From Streptomyces sp. SAI-135 (lineage in GTDB: Bacteria; Actinomycetota; Actinomycetes; Streptomycetales; Streptomycetaceae): DNA of 64,000 nt. Of the stretch, positions 32,232 to 40,922 are shown piece by piece. The notes beneath the pieces were generated by a model. It was not told the DNA's origin, did not search any database, and worked only from the letters and a program-made list of their open reading frames with translations. Numbering within the stretch: the stretch's first letter is position 1; each line of letters begins with the position of its first letter. The stretch spans positions 1,984,001 to 2,048,000 of the forward strand of contig NZ_JARXYP010000002.1 in the NCBI RefSeq assembly GCF_029893805.1, given 5' to 3'. The position numbers and the translations under genes were made by a program.

Positions 32232-33878
32232 ATGTCCAGCACCGTCACCCGGGTCCGTGCCGCCTACGACCGCGTCGAGGCCGTGGACCGCCCCGAGATC
32301 TGGATCGATCTGCGCCCGCGGGAGGAGGTCGAGGAGGAGGCCCGGGCTGTCGACGAACGGCTCGCGCGGGGCGAGCGGCTCCCCCTCGCGGGCCGCCTGT
32401 TCGCCGCGAAGGGCAACATCGACGTGGCCGGACTGCCCACCACCGCGGGCTGCCCGTCGTACGCCTACCGCCCGGAAGCCGACGCCCCGGTGGTCGCCCG
32501 GCTGCGCGCGGCGGGCGCGATCGTCCTCGGCACGACGAACCTGGACCAGTTCGCGACGGGCCTGGTCGGCACCCGCTCCCCGTACGGCGCGGTCCGCAAC
32601 GCCCACGACCCCGCGAGGGTGAGCGGCGGTTCCAGCTCGGGCTCGGCGGTGGCCGTGGCGCTGGGCGTCGTCGACTTCGCCCTGGGCACCGACACGGCGG
32701 GCTCGGGCCGGGTCCCGGCCGCCTTCAACGGCATCGTCGGCCTCAAGCCCACCCGTGGCCTGGTATCCACGGCCGGGGTCGTGCCGGCCTGTGCCTCGAT
32801 CGACTGCGTGACGGTGTTCGCCCGCACCCTCCCGGAGGCCGAGCAGGTGCTGTCCCACATGGCGACCGGCATCGCCCCGCCGCAGCCCGGCCGTCGCCCC
32901 GGCCCCTGGCGGATCGCCGTCCCCGCGCGCGAGCAGCTCGGTGAGCTGGACGAGGGCTGGGCAACGGCGTACGAGGCGGCGGTGGACCAGCTGATCACGG
33001 CCGGCGCGTCCGTGCGCACACTCGACCTCACGCCCTTCACGGAGGCGGCGGCGATGCTCTACGAGGGCGCGTTCGTGGCCGAGCGCTACACAGCGGTGGG
33101 AGCCTTTGTCGACAAGGCGACAGCAGCGGACGACGCGTCCCTGGACCCCACGGTCGCGGCCATCATCACCGGGGCCCGAGACCTCCCGGCCCACCGGCTC
33201 TACGCGGACATGGACCACTTGGGCACCCTGCGGGCCCGAGCCCTGGAGGAGCTGGCCGACGCGGACGCCCTTCTCCTGCCCACCGCCCCCGGCCATCCCA
33301 CCCTCGCCGAGGTCGCCGCCGACCCGCTGGGCGCCAACGCCCGCCTGGGCCGCTTCACCAACTCCACGAATCTCTTCGACCTGGCCGCTGCCGCCGTCCC
33401 GGCGGGCGAGGTGAACGGCCTCCCGTTCGGCGTCATGCTGATCGGCCCGGCGCACACCGACGACCGCTTGGCCAGGATCGCGAGCCTGCTCCGGCCGGAG
33501 ACCCGCCTCGCGGTGGTCGGCGCCCACCTGACGGGCCAGCCGCTGAACCCCCAACTGCTGTCCTTGGGCGCGCGCTACGACCGTACGACGACCACGGCCC
33601 CGGTCTACCGCCTGCACGCCCTGAAAACGGACCCGCCCAAGCCGGGCCTGGTCCACGTGGGCGAGGGCGGCGCGGAGATCGAGGCGGAGGTGTGGCGCCT
33701 CCCGGCGGAGGGCCTGGGGCGTCTCCTGTCGGCCCTCCCCCGCCCGATGACGCTGGGCAGGGTGGAACTGTCGGACGGCACCCACGTCCCCGGATTCCTG
33801 TGCGAACCCGGCGCTCTCGAGAACGCCGAGGACATCACGGAGCACGGAGGCTGGCGGCCCTATCTGAACGCCGAGTAG
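32232..33878 (+). CDS. atzF: Allophanate hydrolase
   Basis: This 548-residue amidase-signature enzyme has the Ser-cisSer-Lys triad at Lys60 (FAAKGNID), Ser134 (VSGGSSSGSA) and Ser158 (TDTAGSGR). The C-terminal AtzF-specific domain (from about 430, with GRVELSDGTHVPGFL) completes conversion of allophanate to two ammonia and two CO2. The frame is open upstream within the carboxylase gene, but ATG at 32232 with AGGAG upstream, 14 bases after the carboxylase stop, is the start. It is the last gene of the operon and makes it a full nitrogen-releasing route. Confidence 0.93.
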   Translation: MSSTVTRVRAAYDRVEAVDRPEIWIDLRPREEVEEEARAVDERLARGERLPLAGRLFAAKGNIDVAGLPTTAGCPSYAYRPEADAPVVARLRAAGAIVLGTTNLDQFATGLVGTRSPYGAVRNAHDPARVSGGSSSGSAVAVALGVVDFALGTDTAGSGRVPAAFNGIVGLKPTRGLVSTAGVVPACASIDCVTVFARTLPEAEQVLSHMATGIAPPQPGRRPGPWRIAVPAREQLGELDEGWATAYEAAVDQLITAGASVRTLDLTPFTEAAAMLYEGAFVAERYTAVGAFVDKATAADDASLDPTVAAIITGARDLPAHRLYADMDHLGTLRARALEELADADALLLPTAPGHPTLAEVAADPLGANARLGRFTNSTNLFDLAAAAVPAGEVNGLPFGVMLIGPAHTDDRLARIASLLRPETRLAVVGAHLTGQPLNPQLLSLGARYDRTTTTAPVYRLHALKTDPPKPGLVHVGEGGAEIEAEVWRLPAEGLGRLLSALPRPMTLGRVELSDGTHVPGFLCEPGALENAEDITEHGGWRPYLNAE

Positions 33879-33886
33879 CGCAGCCC

Positions 33887-33938
33887 ACCTGGGGGCGCGG
33901 GGAACTGCGCGACAAGCCACAGCCAGCCCGCGCCCGCC
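33887..33938 (+). repeat. Dispersed Streptomyces intergenic repeat (right copy)
   Basis: CTGGGGGCGCGGGGAACTGC begins the conserved part, followed by GCGACAAGCCACAGCC. It is a direct copy of the element at 26944-26998. It lies between the convergent allophanate hydrolase and helicase genes. Confidence 0.75.
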
Positions 33939-33947
33939 GACGCGACA

Positions 33948-36764
33948 TCACCCCACCGACGAGTAGGCCACAACCCCCCGCAGCAGCAGATCAACGGCCT
34001 TGCGCGCGTTCTTCGCGACCGTGGAACCCCCGCCCCCGGAAACCGGCGCCGCCGCCGAGATCTGCCCCAGCACGTCGATCACCTGCTTGCACCACCGCAC
34101 GAAGTCCCCGGCCGGCATCTCCGCCTCCCGCAGCACCTCGTCCAGCCCCTTCCCCGAGGCCCACATATAGGCGGCCCAGGCGAACCCGAGGTCGGGCTCG
34201 CGCTGGCCCACCCCCTCGGTCTGGTTGATCCGGAAGTCCTCTTCGAGCGCGTCCAGCCGCCCCCAGATCCGCACCATCTCACCGAGCGCCGCCTTGGCCT
34301 TCCCGGACGGCAGCTTCGGCGCCATCGCGTCGTCGCCGACCCGGGCCTCGTACACCAACGCCGAGACGCACGCGGCCAGTTCGGCGGGGCCGAGGCCCTC
34401 CCAGACCCCTTCCCGCAGGCATTCACTGGCCAACAGATCGAGCTCGCCGTACAACCGGGCCAGCCGCTTGCCGTGCTCGGTGACCTCGTCGCCGCGCAGG
34501 TAGTCCAGCTCGGTCAGCAGGGCCACGATCCGGTCGAAGGTCCGCGCGATCGTGTTCGTGCGCCCCTCGATGCGCCGCTCCAGCTGCGAGGTGTCGCGCA
34601 GCAGCCGGTGGTAGCGCTCGGCCCAGCGGGCGTGGTCCTCGCGGTCGTTGCACCCATGGCAGGGGTGCGCCCGGATCGCCGTGCGCAGCCGCGCGATCTC
34701 GCGGTCGTCGGCGGCCTGCGAGCGCTGCTTGCGCGCCCGCTCCGGCGGGATGTGCCCGGCCTTCGTCCGCAGCGCGGAGGCCAGGTCCCGACGGGACTGC
34801 GGCGAGCGCGGGTTGAAGGACTTGGGGATCCGCATCCGCTCCAACGCCTCGACCGGAACCGGGAAGTCCATCGACGCGAGCCGCTTGACCTGCCGCTCGG
34901 CGGTCAGCACCAGCGGCCGCGGGCCGTCGTGGTGGTCGAAGCCCCGGTGGCCGTTGGACCGGCCGGCGGGCAGGCCCGGGTCCAGGACCAGCGCGAGACC
35001 GGCGTACTTGCCGGTCGGCACGTGGATGACATCGCCCGGCTTGAGCTTCTCCAGTGCGACGGCCGCCTCGGCGCGCCGCTGGGCGACTCCCTGCCGGGCC
35101 AGCTCCGTCTCCCGGTCCTTGAGCTCGCGGCGCAGCCGCGCGTACTCCTCGAAGTCGCCGAGGTGGCAGGTCATGGAGGCCTTGTAGCCGTCGAGCCCCT
35201 CCTCGTTGCGCTGGACCTGCCGGGAGATCCCGACGACCGACTTGTCGGCCTGGAACTGCGCGAACGACGTCTCCAGGAGCTCGCGCGAGCGGTGCCGCCC
35301 GAACTGCTCCACGAGGTTGACCGCCATGTTGTACGACGGTTTGAAGCTGGAGCGCAGCGGGTACGTGCGCGTGCCCGCGAGTCCCGCCAGGTGCTCGGGG
35401 CTGCTGCCGCGCTGCCACAGCACCACCGCGTGGCCCTCGACATCGATGCCGCGCCGCCCCGCACGCCCCGTCAGCTGGGTGTACTCGCCGGGCGTGATGT
35501 CGGCGTGCTGTTCGCCGTTCCACTTGACGAGCTTCTCCAGCACCACCGAGCGTGCGGGCATGTTGATGCCCAGCGCGAGCGTCTCGGTCGCGAACACGGC
35601 CTTGACCAGGCCGCGTACGAACAGCTCCTCGACGACCTCCTTGAAGGTCGGCAGCATGCCGGCGTGGTGGGCCGCGATACCGCGCTCCAGGCCCTCCAGC
35701 CACTCGTAGTACCCGAGGACGTGCAGGTCCTCGTGCGGAATCGACGCGGTGCGCTCCTCGACGAGGTCGCGCACCCGGCCCCGCGCCTCGTCGTCGTTCA
35801 GCCGCAGTCCCGCGTACAGGCACTGCTGCACGGCCGCCTCGCAGGCGGCGCGGCTGAAGATGAACGTGATGGCGGGCAGCAGCCCCTCGGCGTCCAGCCG
35901 CTCGATGACCTCCGGCCGGCTCGGCGTCCACACCCGCGACCGCTGGCGCCGCTCGCGCTCCCGGTCGGCCTCGCGCATCGCCCGGCCGCGCCTGCGGTCC
36001 TGGTACGAGGGCCGCTGAGCCTCCATCCGGGCCAGCCGCACGAGGTCGGGGTTGACGGCCTTCTTGTTGCCCTCGCCCTCCTCGAACAGGTCGTACATCC
36101 GCCGCCCGGCGAGCACGTGCTGGAACAGCGGGACGGGCCGGTGCTCGGAGACGATCACCTGGGTGTCGCCGCGGACGGTGTCGAGCCAGTCGCCGAACTC
36201 CTCGGCGTTGGACACGGTCGCCGACAGCGACACCAGGGTCACCGACTCGGGAAGGTGGATGATGACCTCCTCCCACACGGCGCCCCGGAAGCGGTCGGAG
36301 AGGTAGTGCACCTCGTCCATGACCACGTAGCCGAGGCCGAGGAGGGTCTGCGAGCCCGCGTACAGCATGTTCCGCAGCACCTCGGTGGTCATCACGACCA
36401 CGGGGGCGTCGGAGTTGACGCTGTTGTCGCCGGTGAGCAGGCCGACCTTGTCCGCGCCGTAACGGCGGCTCAGGTCCGCGTACTTCTGGTTGGACAGCGC
36501 CTTGATGGGCGTGGTGTAGAAGCACTTCTTGCCCTGCTTCAGGGCGAGGTGGACGGCGAACTCGCCGACGATCGTCTTGCCGGATCCGGTGGGGGCGGCC
36601 ACCAGCACGCCCTTGCCGGCCTCGAGAGCCTTGCAGGCCTCGATCTGGAAGGGGTCGAGACCGAAGTCGTACATCTCGCGGAAGCCCGCGAGCGCGGTGG
36701 CCTGCTCGGCTGCCCGCAGGCGGGCTGCCGCGTACCGCTCGGCCGGTGAGAGGTCCTCTGTCAT
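33948..36764 (-). CDS. helY: Ski2/Mtr4-like DEAD/DEVH-box helicase HelY
   Basis: This 938-residue superfamily 2 helicase has Walker A APTGSGKT (57-64), Walker B/DEVH in VVMDEVHYL, motif III SATVSN and motif VI QLTGRAGRRGID. The C-terminal half contains a DSHCT-type domain as in Mtr4/Ski2 RNA helicases. A Cys pair CHGC sits in the linker. It probably unwinds RNA in degradation or processing. ATG at 36764 is chosen because upstream residues are not conserved in the family as I know it. Position beside tatC-tatA and pafBC is the conserved actinobacterial order, as in mycobacteria. Confidence 0.93.
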   Translation of the reverse strand: MTEDLSPAERYAAARLRAAEQATALAGFREMYDFGLDPFQIEACKALEAGKGVLVAAPTGSGKTIVGEFAVHLALKQGKKCFYTTPIKALSNQKYADLSRRYGADKVGLLTGDNSVNSDAPVVVMTTEVLRNMLYAGSQTLLGLGYVVMDEVHYLSDRFRGAVWEEVIIHLPESVTLVSLSATVSNAEEFGDWLDTVRGDTQVIVSEHRPVPLFQHVLAGRRMYDLFEEGEGNKKAVNPDLVRLARMEAQRPSYQDRRRGRAMREADRERERRQRSRVWTPSRPEVIERLDAEGLLPAITFIFSRAACEAAVQQCLYAGLRLNDDEARGRVRDLVEERTASIPHEDLHVLGYYEWLEGLERGIAAHHAGMLPTFKEVVEELFVRGLVKAVFATETLALGINMPARSVVLEKLVKWNGEQHADITPGEYTQLTGRAGRRGIDVEGHAVVLWQRGSSPEHLAGLAGTRTYPLRSSFKPSYNMAVNLVEQFGRHRSRELLETSFAQFQADKSVVGISRQVQRNEEGLDGYKASMTCHLGDFEEYARLRRELKDRETELARQGVAQRRAEAAVALEKLKPGDVIHVPTGKYAGLALVLDPGLPAGRSNGHRGFDHHDGPRPLVLTAERQVKRLASMDFPVPVEALERMRIPKSFNPRSPQSRRDLASALRTKAGHIPPERARKQRSQAADDREIARLRTAIRAHPCHGCNDREDHARWAERYHRLLRDTSQLERRIEGRTNTIARTFDRIVALLTELDYLRGDEVTEHGKRLARLYGELDLLASECLREGVWEGLGPAELAACVSALVYEARVGDDAMAPKLPSGKAKAALGEMVRIWGRLDALEEDFRINQTEGVGQREPDLGFAWAAYMWASGKGLDEVLREAEMPAGDFVRWCKQVIDVLGQISAAAPVSGGGGSTVAKNARKAVDLLLRGVVAYSSVG

Positions 36765-36849
36765 CGTGCTTTCGAGCGTACCCGGCACCACTGACAACAG
36801 GACGATCATTATCCGGATCCAGGTCCGCCAAACCTGCCCTTCGCCCAGT

Positions 36850-37740
36850 TCACGGGCCCACCACGGACACCGCGCCGCGGACGCAGCGCGCGCTCAGCGG
36901 CAGGGGTCCAAGGGGCTCGCCGTCCGCGTACCCCGTGACGCCCGCCGCGGCGATCCCTACCTTCGCGGCCCGCACCACGGTGACCTTGGGATGGTCGACG
37001 TGGGTGCCCCGGTACACGCTCGGGAACACCCGCAGCAGGGTGCTGCGGGTGCAGTCGCCGACCACGGTGATGTCGAACAGTCCGTCGGTGAGGTCCGCCC
37101 CCGGGCAGATCCGCATGCCGCCGCCGTACGACGATCCGTTGCCGACGGCCACCAGGGTCGCCTCGACCTCACGGACCCGGCCGTCGTCGAGGGTGATCCG
37201 GTACGGGAGGGGCCGGAAGGCGGCCAGTTCGGCGAGCATCGCGAGGTCGTACTTGAGGCGGCCGGCGGGCCATCTCATGCGGTTGCCGCGGTCGTTGACG
37301 CGGGAGTCGAATCCGGAGGCGAGGACGGTGCCGAACCAGTGGTCGCCGATCCGGCCCAGGTCGGTGTCGTGGACGCGGCCCTCCTTGAGGGCCTCGGCGA
37401 TCAGCCGGCCCGCGGCGGCGGGGTCGCGCACCGGCAGCCCGAGAGCCCGGGCGAAGTCGTTGCCGGTGCCTGCCGCCACCAGGCCGAAGGGGGTGCGGGT
37501 GCCGGCCACGGCCTGCAGGGCGAGGTTCGCCATGCCGTCGCCGCCGACCGCGATGAGGGCTCCGGTGCCGTCCCGGACGGCGGCACGCGCGCGTGCGAGG
37601 GCGTCGGTGGCGTCCTCGCCGAGGACGGTCCGCACGGCGAAGCCCGCGGCCCGCAACGCGGAAGCGGCCGGCTGCGCCGCGTGGGCGCCCCGGCCGCGGC
37701 CCGCGGTGGGGTTGACGAAGAGGGTGATCTCGCTGGTCAC
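36850..37740 (-). CDS. Diacylglycerol kinase-family lipid kinase (YegS/DagK-like)
   Basis: This 296-residue protein has the lipid-kinase signatures VNPTAGRG (9-16), GGDG (66-69) and GTGNDF (91-96), with the C-terminal beta-sandwich containing GYADGEPL. It phosphorylates diacylglycerol or a related lipid and returns it to phospholipid synthesis. It starts with GTG, lies 31 bases beyond tatC and is probably part of the tat transcript. Confidence 0.9.
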   Translation of the reverse strand: MTSEITLFVNPTAGRGRGAHAAQPAASALRAAGFAVRTVLGEDATDALARARAAVRDGTGALIAVGGDGMANLALQAVAGTRTPFGLVAAGTGNDFARALGLPVRDPAAAGRLIAEALKEGRVHDTDLGRIGDHWFGTVLASGFDSRVNDRGNRMRWPAGRLKYDLAMLAELAAFRPLPYRITLDDGRVREVEATLVAVGNGSSYGGGMRICPGADLTDGLFDITVVGDCTRSTLLRVFPSVYRGTHVDHPKVTVVRAAKVGIAAAGVTGYADGEPLGPLPLSARCVRGAVSVVGP

Positions 37741-37771
37741 GGAAGTGACCTTACGAGCCGCTCGCCGGTCG

Positions 37772-38731
37772 TCAGGTCACGTCGTCATAACCGTTGACCC
37801 GGTCCGTGGCCGACTGCTCGGGCAGCGCCCGGCTCGCCGAGACGGCCTCGACCTCGCCGATGGCCTCGGGGGTCAGGTCCAGGTCGGATGCCTCGTCGTC
37901 GGCGGGTCCCTCGGCCTCGCGGCGGCGCCTGCGGCGGTCGTTGAGCAGGGAGAACATCACCGCGAAGAAGTACAGCACCCAGATGGGGCCGGCCAGCGCG
38001 AGCATGCTCAGCGGGTCCGTGCTCGGGGTCGCGACGGCGGCGAACACGGTGATGCCCATGATCATGCCCCGCCACCAGCCGAGCATTCGCTTGCCGGTGA
38101 TCAGGCCGGTGAGATTGAGCATGACCAGCAGCAGCGGCAACTCGAAGGAGAGACCGAAGACGATCACCATGCGGGTGACGAGCTGCAGCAGATCGTCGAG
38201 CGGGAGCAGGTTGTCGATGCTGCCGCTCGGCGTGAAGTCGATCAGCACCTTGGCGGTGGTGGGGAGCACCGAGTACGCGAAGTAGGCGCCGCCGATGAAC
38301 AGCGGGGCACCGGTGAACACGAACGCGTACGCGTACTTCTTCTCGTGCCGGTGCAGACCCGGGGCCACGAACGCCCAGAGCTGGTACAGCCAGATCGGCG
38401 AGGCCAGGACGACACCCGCGGTCAGCGAGACCTGGAGGGCCAGCGTGAACGGCGCGAGAAGGCCGTTGATGGTGATCCGGGCACACTTCTGCGTGCTGTC
38501 GTCCGACGACGCCTTGGCCAGTTCCTCGAAGGTCTTGCTGCACCCGATCGAGTCCAGGATCGGCTTCGTCAGGAAGTTGATGATGTCGTTGTAGAAGAAG
38601 GCGGCGACGACCGTGACAAGGACGATGGCCAGCATCGCCTTCGCGAGCCGGTTGCGGAGCTCACGAAGGTGATCCGCGAGAGGCATCCGCCCCTCGGGAT
38701 CCCTCTCCTCTTTGCGGGCAGACTTGAGCAA
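37772..38731 (-). CDS. tatC: Twin-arginine translocase subunit TatC
   Basis: This 319-residue protein has six membrane segments, the conserved N-terminal MPLADHLRELRNRL and the FELPLLL segment with the conserved Glu of helix 4. TatC recognises twin-arginine signal peptides. The start is TTG at 38731; an internal ATG at 38686 would remove 15 residues. A charged C-terminal tail of about 60 residues is typical of Streptomyces TatC. Confidence 0.95.
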   Translation of the reverse strand: MLKSARKEERDPEGRMPLADHLRELRNRLAKAMLAIVLVTVVAAFFYNDIINFLTKPILDSIGCSKTFEELAKASSDDSTQKCARITINGLLAPFTLALQVSLTAGVVLASPIWLYQLWAFVAPGLHRHEKKYAYAFVFTGAPLFIGGAYFAYSVLPTTAKVLIDFTPSGSIDNLLPLDDLLQLVTRMVIVFGLSFELPLLLVMLNLTGLITGKRMLGWWRGMIMGITVFAAVATPSTDPLSMLALAGPIWVLYFFAVMFSLLNDRRRRRREAEGPADDEASDLDLTPEAIGEVEAVSASRALPEQSATDRVNGYDDVT

Positions 38732-38779
38732 CCCACGTTCCCATCTCGTGCGGGCGGGCCGGTGGTCACCGGCCCCGCG

Positions 38780-39070
38780 TCAGCGCTTGGTCGTGTCCGT
38801 CGGCTCGGTGACCGGGCGCGAGCTCGTCACGTCGCCGGGGGCGGCCTGGATGGTGCGCTGAGCCGGGTTCTGCTCGTCGGTGCTGGGCGGGCCGGCCGGG
38901 GTGGCCGTGTTGCTGCCGCCCTCCTCCTTCATCGCCTTGGCCTCGCTCTTGAGGATGCGGGCGGACTTGCCGAGCGAGCGCGCCATGTCGGGAAGCTTCT
39001 TCGCGCCGAACAGCAGGATGATGACGACGAGGATGAGAATGATCTCGGGGGCGCCGAGCCTTCCGAACAT
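38780..39070 (-). CDS. tatA: Sec-independent translocase subunit TatA
   Basis: This 96-residue protein has one membrane helix (residues 8-22), then the hinge [20 protein letters not shown] and an amphipathic helix followed by a polar tail. It polymerises with TatC to form the translocation site. It is the first gene of the tatA-tatC-lipid kinase unit. Confidence 0.96.
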   Translation of the reverse strand: MFGRLGAPEIILILVVIILLFGAKKLPDMARSLGKSARILKSEAKAMKEEGGSNTATPAGPPSTDEQNPAQRTIQAAPGDVTSSRPVTEPTDTTKR

Positions 39071-39108
39071 AAGTCTTTACCTTCTCACCGAGGCGGCTTG
39101 TGGGGTGC

Positions 39109-39137
39109 TGTCCGACCGGTCGGACAAGTGTCCGATC
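39109..39137. promoter_or_regulatory. 18-bp perfect palindrome with an extra half-site upstream of tatA
   Basis: TGTCCGACCGGTCGGACA (39109-39126) is a perfect palindrome, and a third half-site TGTCCGATC follows at 39129-39137. It lies 38 bases upstream of the tatA start. This is a good candidate operator; the regulator is not known. Confidence 0.6.
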
Positions 39138-39328
39138 AGTCGTGCTGGCAGCGATCGTAACGCTCAGGGGTGAACGCCTGGCAATCCCTGTGCGTACTCC
39201 CGGTTCGCGGCCGAGCCTCGTTATCCGGACCGCGACCAGCAGCGTACCTGCCGACCCTGCCACGGTGACAGGTCGAAGTGGCCCAAAACGCATGCGCCGC
39301 TCGACTCACACCCAACTCTCAGCCGTAC

Positions 39329-39523
39329 TCACAGCGAGTCCACAGAACGGGCCGTGCTCACCGCCGCCCGCTCCAGGTCCTCCGCCGCCCGGCTGATGCG
39401 CTGTGCGGAGTCCGCGACCTGGCGCCCGAGCCGCTGCGCCTCCAGGAAGACCCGGACGGCGAGCACACCGAGCACGGCGAGACCCACGAAACCCACAGCT
39501 ACCGCGAACATCGGCCAGAACAT
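39329..39523 (-). CDS. Small single-span membrane protein
   Basis: This 64-residue protein has one hydrophobic segment (residues 3-25) followed by an amphipathic heptad-like helix (RLGRQVADSAQRISRAAEDL). It is co-oriented with tatA and with the zinc-ribbon gene upstream, 28 bases away. Function is unknown; the conserved location and clean coding pattern support a real gene. Confidence 0.75.
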   Translation of the reverse strand: MFWPMFAVAVGFVGLAVLGVLAVRVFLEAQRLGRQVADSAQRISRAAEDLERAAVSTARSVDSL

Positions 39524-39551
39524 GACACCGAGCCTAGTGGGTCCCGAGGGT

Positions 39552-39842
39552 CTAGAGGGTGGAGTGCAGCCGCAGTGTGCGCACGCCGCCGCCGGTCAGC
39601 AGCTCCACGATCCGCTCCCCCGCGGGCTTGCGGACGGCCGCACCGCACTCGGGGCAGGTGAAGGAGTAGAAGGTGGTGCGGCTGGTCGCGCCGATGGCGA
39701 GGCGGAACGCGCTGGCGGCCAGCTCGAAGCGTTCCCGGCAGTCCGGGCAGCCCGCTTTGAAGGTCACCGGAGCCGCACTTCTCATCCCCGCGAAGGCGGC
39801 AGCCACCGTGATGCCCGCACCGGACGTCGCCGACTCGCTCAA
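39552..39842 (-). CDS. Small zinc-ribbon protein
   Basis: This 96-residue protein has two CxxC pairs (CPDC near 32-35 and CPEC near 63-66), making a zinc ribbon. It overlaps the pafC stop by four bases, so it is translationally coupled with pafC. I do not recognise a characterised relative; a DNA- or protein-binding role beside PafBC is inference. Confidence 0.8.
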   Translation of the reverse strand: MSESATSGAGITVAAAFAGMRSAAPVTFKAGCPDCRERFELAASAFRLAIGATSRTTFYSFTCPECGAAVRKPAGERIVELLTGGGVRTLRLHSTL

Positions 39843-40903
39843 AGCCCCTGCTCCTGCCTGTCGTACTGCCCGTCGTCCTGCCTGTCGCGCCCCGCGTCCA
39901 CCGGGTGCGCGCCCTGCGCCTCGACCCCGTCGTAGGCCGCGAGCGCCTCGCGGGCCGCCTCGCGGGCGCTGTCGGCGAGGTCGCGCGGCGCGACGATGCG
40001 GCCGTCGCGGCCGAGCCGGAGCGCCAGCCTGCGCAGCGACGCCGGGTCGGGGGTGCGCAGGGTAATACGCAGCCCGCCGTCGGAAAGCTCATCCGCACTG
40101 TCGTGCGGGTAGTACTCCGCGACCCAGCGGCCGCCGGGACCGACCTCGACGACCACCTCGGGGTCCTCGGCCGCGGGCTGCACCAGCCCCTCCGACAGGT
40201 CCCTGAGCTCCACCTCGGGCGGCGCGGACGGCTCGTCGAGGATCTTGATCTCGGCAACCCGGTCGAGCCGGAAGGTGCGCCGCGCCTCGGAGCGGCGGCA
40301 CCACGCCTCCACATAGGTGTGGCCGACGCTGACCAGGCGGATCGGGTCGATCTCACGCTCGGTGAGCTCGTCACGGGCCGGCGAGTAGTAGCGGATCCAC
40401 AGGCGCCGGCGCTCGGCGATGGCGCGGTCGACGTCCGCGAAGACGCCGCCCTCCGACTCGAAGGTCACCGACAGCCGCGCGCTGGCACCGGCTGCCTCAC
40501 CGGCCGCGGTCTCCACCTTGGCGGTGGCCCGCAGCAGCGCCTGCCGGTCGCCCTCCCTGAGACCGGGCAGCGTGGCGACCGCGCGGGCGGCCACCAGCAG
40601 CGCGGTCGCCTCGTCGGCGGCGAGCCGGAGCGGCTCGGCGGTCTCCTCGCCGAGGGCGGCCGGGTTGTGCCACCAGATGCGCTCGCCGTCGGTGTCGATG
40701 TCGAGCAGATCGCCGCCGCGGAAGCTGGTGCCGCACATGGGCAGCACATCGAGGTCGGAGACCAGCTCGTCCTCGGTGATCCCGAAGGCGCGGGCCACGT
40801 CCTCGACGCGCGCTCCGGGACGCTCCTTCAGATAGGTCACCAGCGAGAGCATCCGCCGGGTCTGGTCGATGGCGTTCGTGGGCCTGACCGGTTTGCCTGC
40901 CAC
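39839..40903 (-). CDS. pafC: WYL-domain transcription factor PafC
   Basis: This 354-residue WYL protein has an N-terminal winged helix (VEDVARAFGITEDELVSDLD) and a WYL domain near residues 150-210 (RRLWIRYYSPARDELTEREI), followed by a WCX dimerisation part. In mycobacteria PafB and PafC form the heterodimer that activates the RecA-independent DNA-damage response. GTG at 40903 with GGAAGAG upstream fits better than the longer open frame, which would overlap pafB. The 35-residue polar C-terminal tail is variable. Confidence 0.92.
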   Translation of the reverse strand: MAGKPVRPTNAIDQTRRMLSLVTYLKERPGARVEDVARAFGITEDELVSDLDVLPMCGTSFRGGDLLDIDTDGERIWWHNPAALGEETAEPLRLAADEATALLVAARAVATLPGLREGDRQALLRATAKVETAAGEAAGASARLSVTFESEGGVFADVDRAIAERRRLWIRYYSPARDELTEREIDPIRLVSVGHTYVEAWCRRSEARRTFRLDRVAEIKILDEPSAPPEVELRDLSEGLVQPAAEDPEVVVEVGPGGRWVAEYYPHDSADELSDGGLRITLRTPDPASLRRLALRLGRDGRIVAPRDLADSAREAAREALAAYDGVEAQGAHPVDAGRDRQDDGQYDRQEQGL

Positions 40904-40922
40904 AGTTCTCTTCCGCTCCCCC

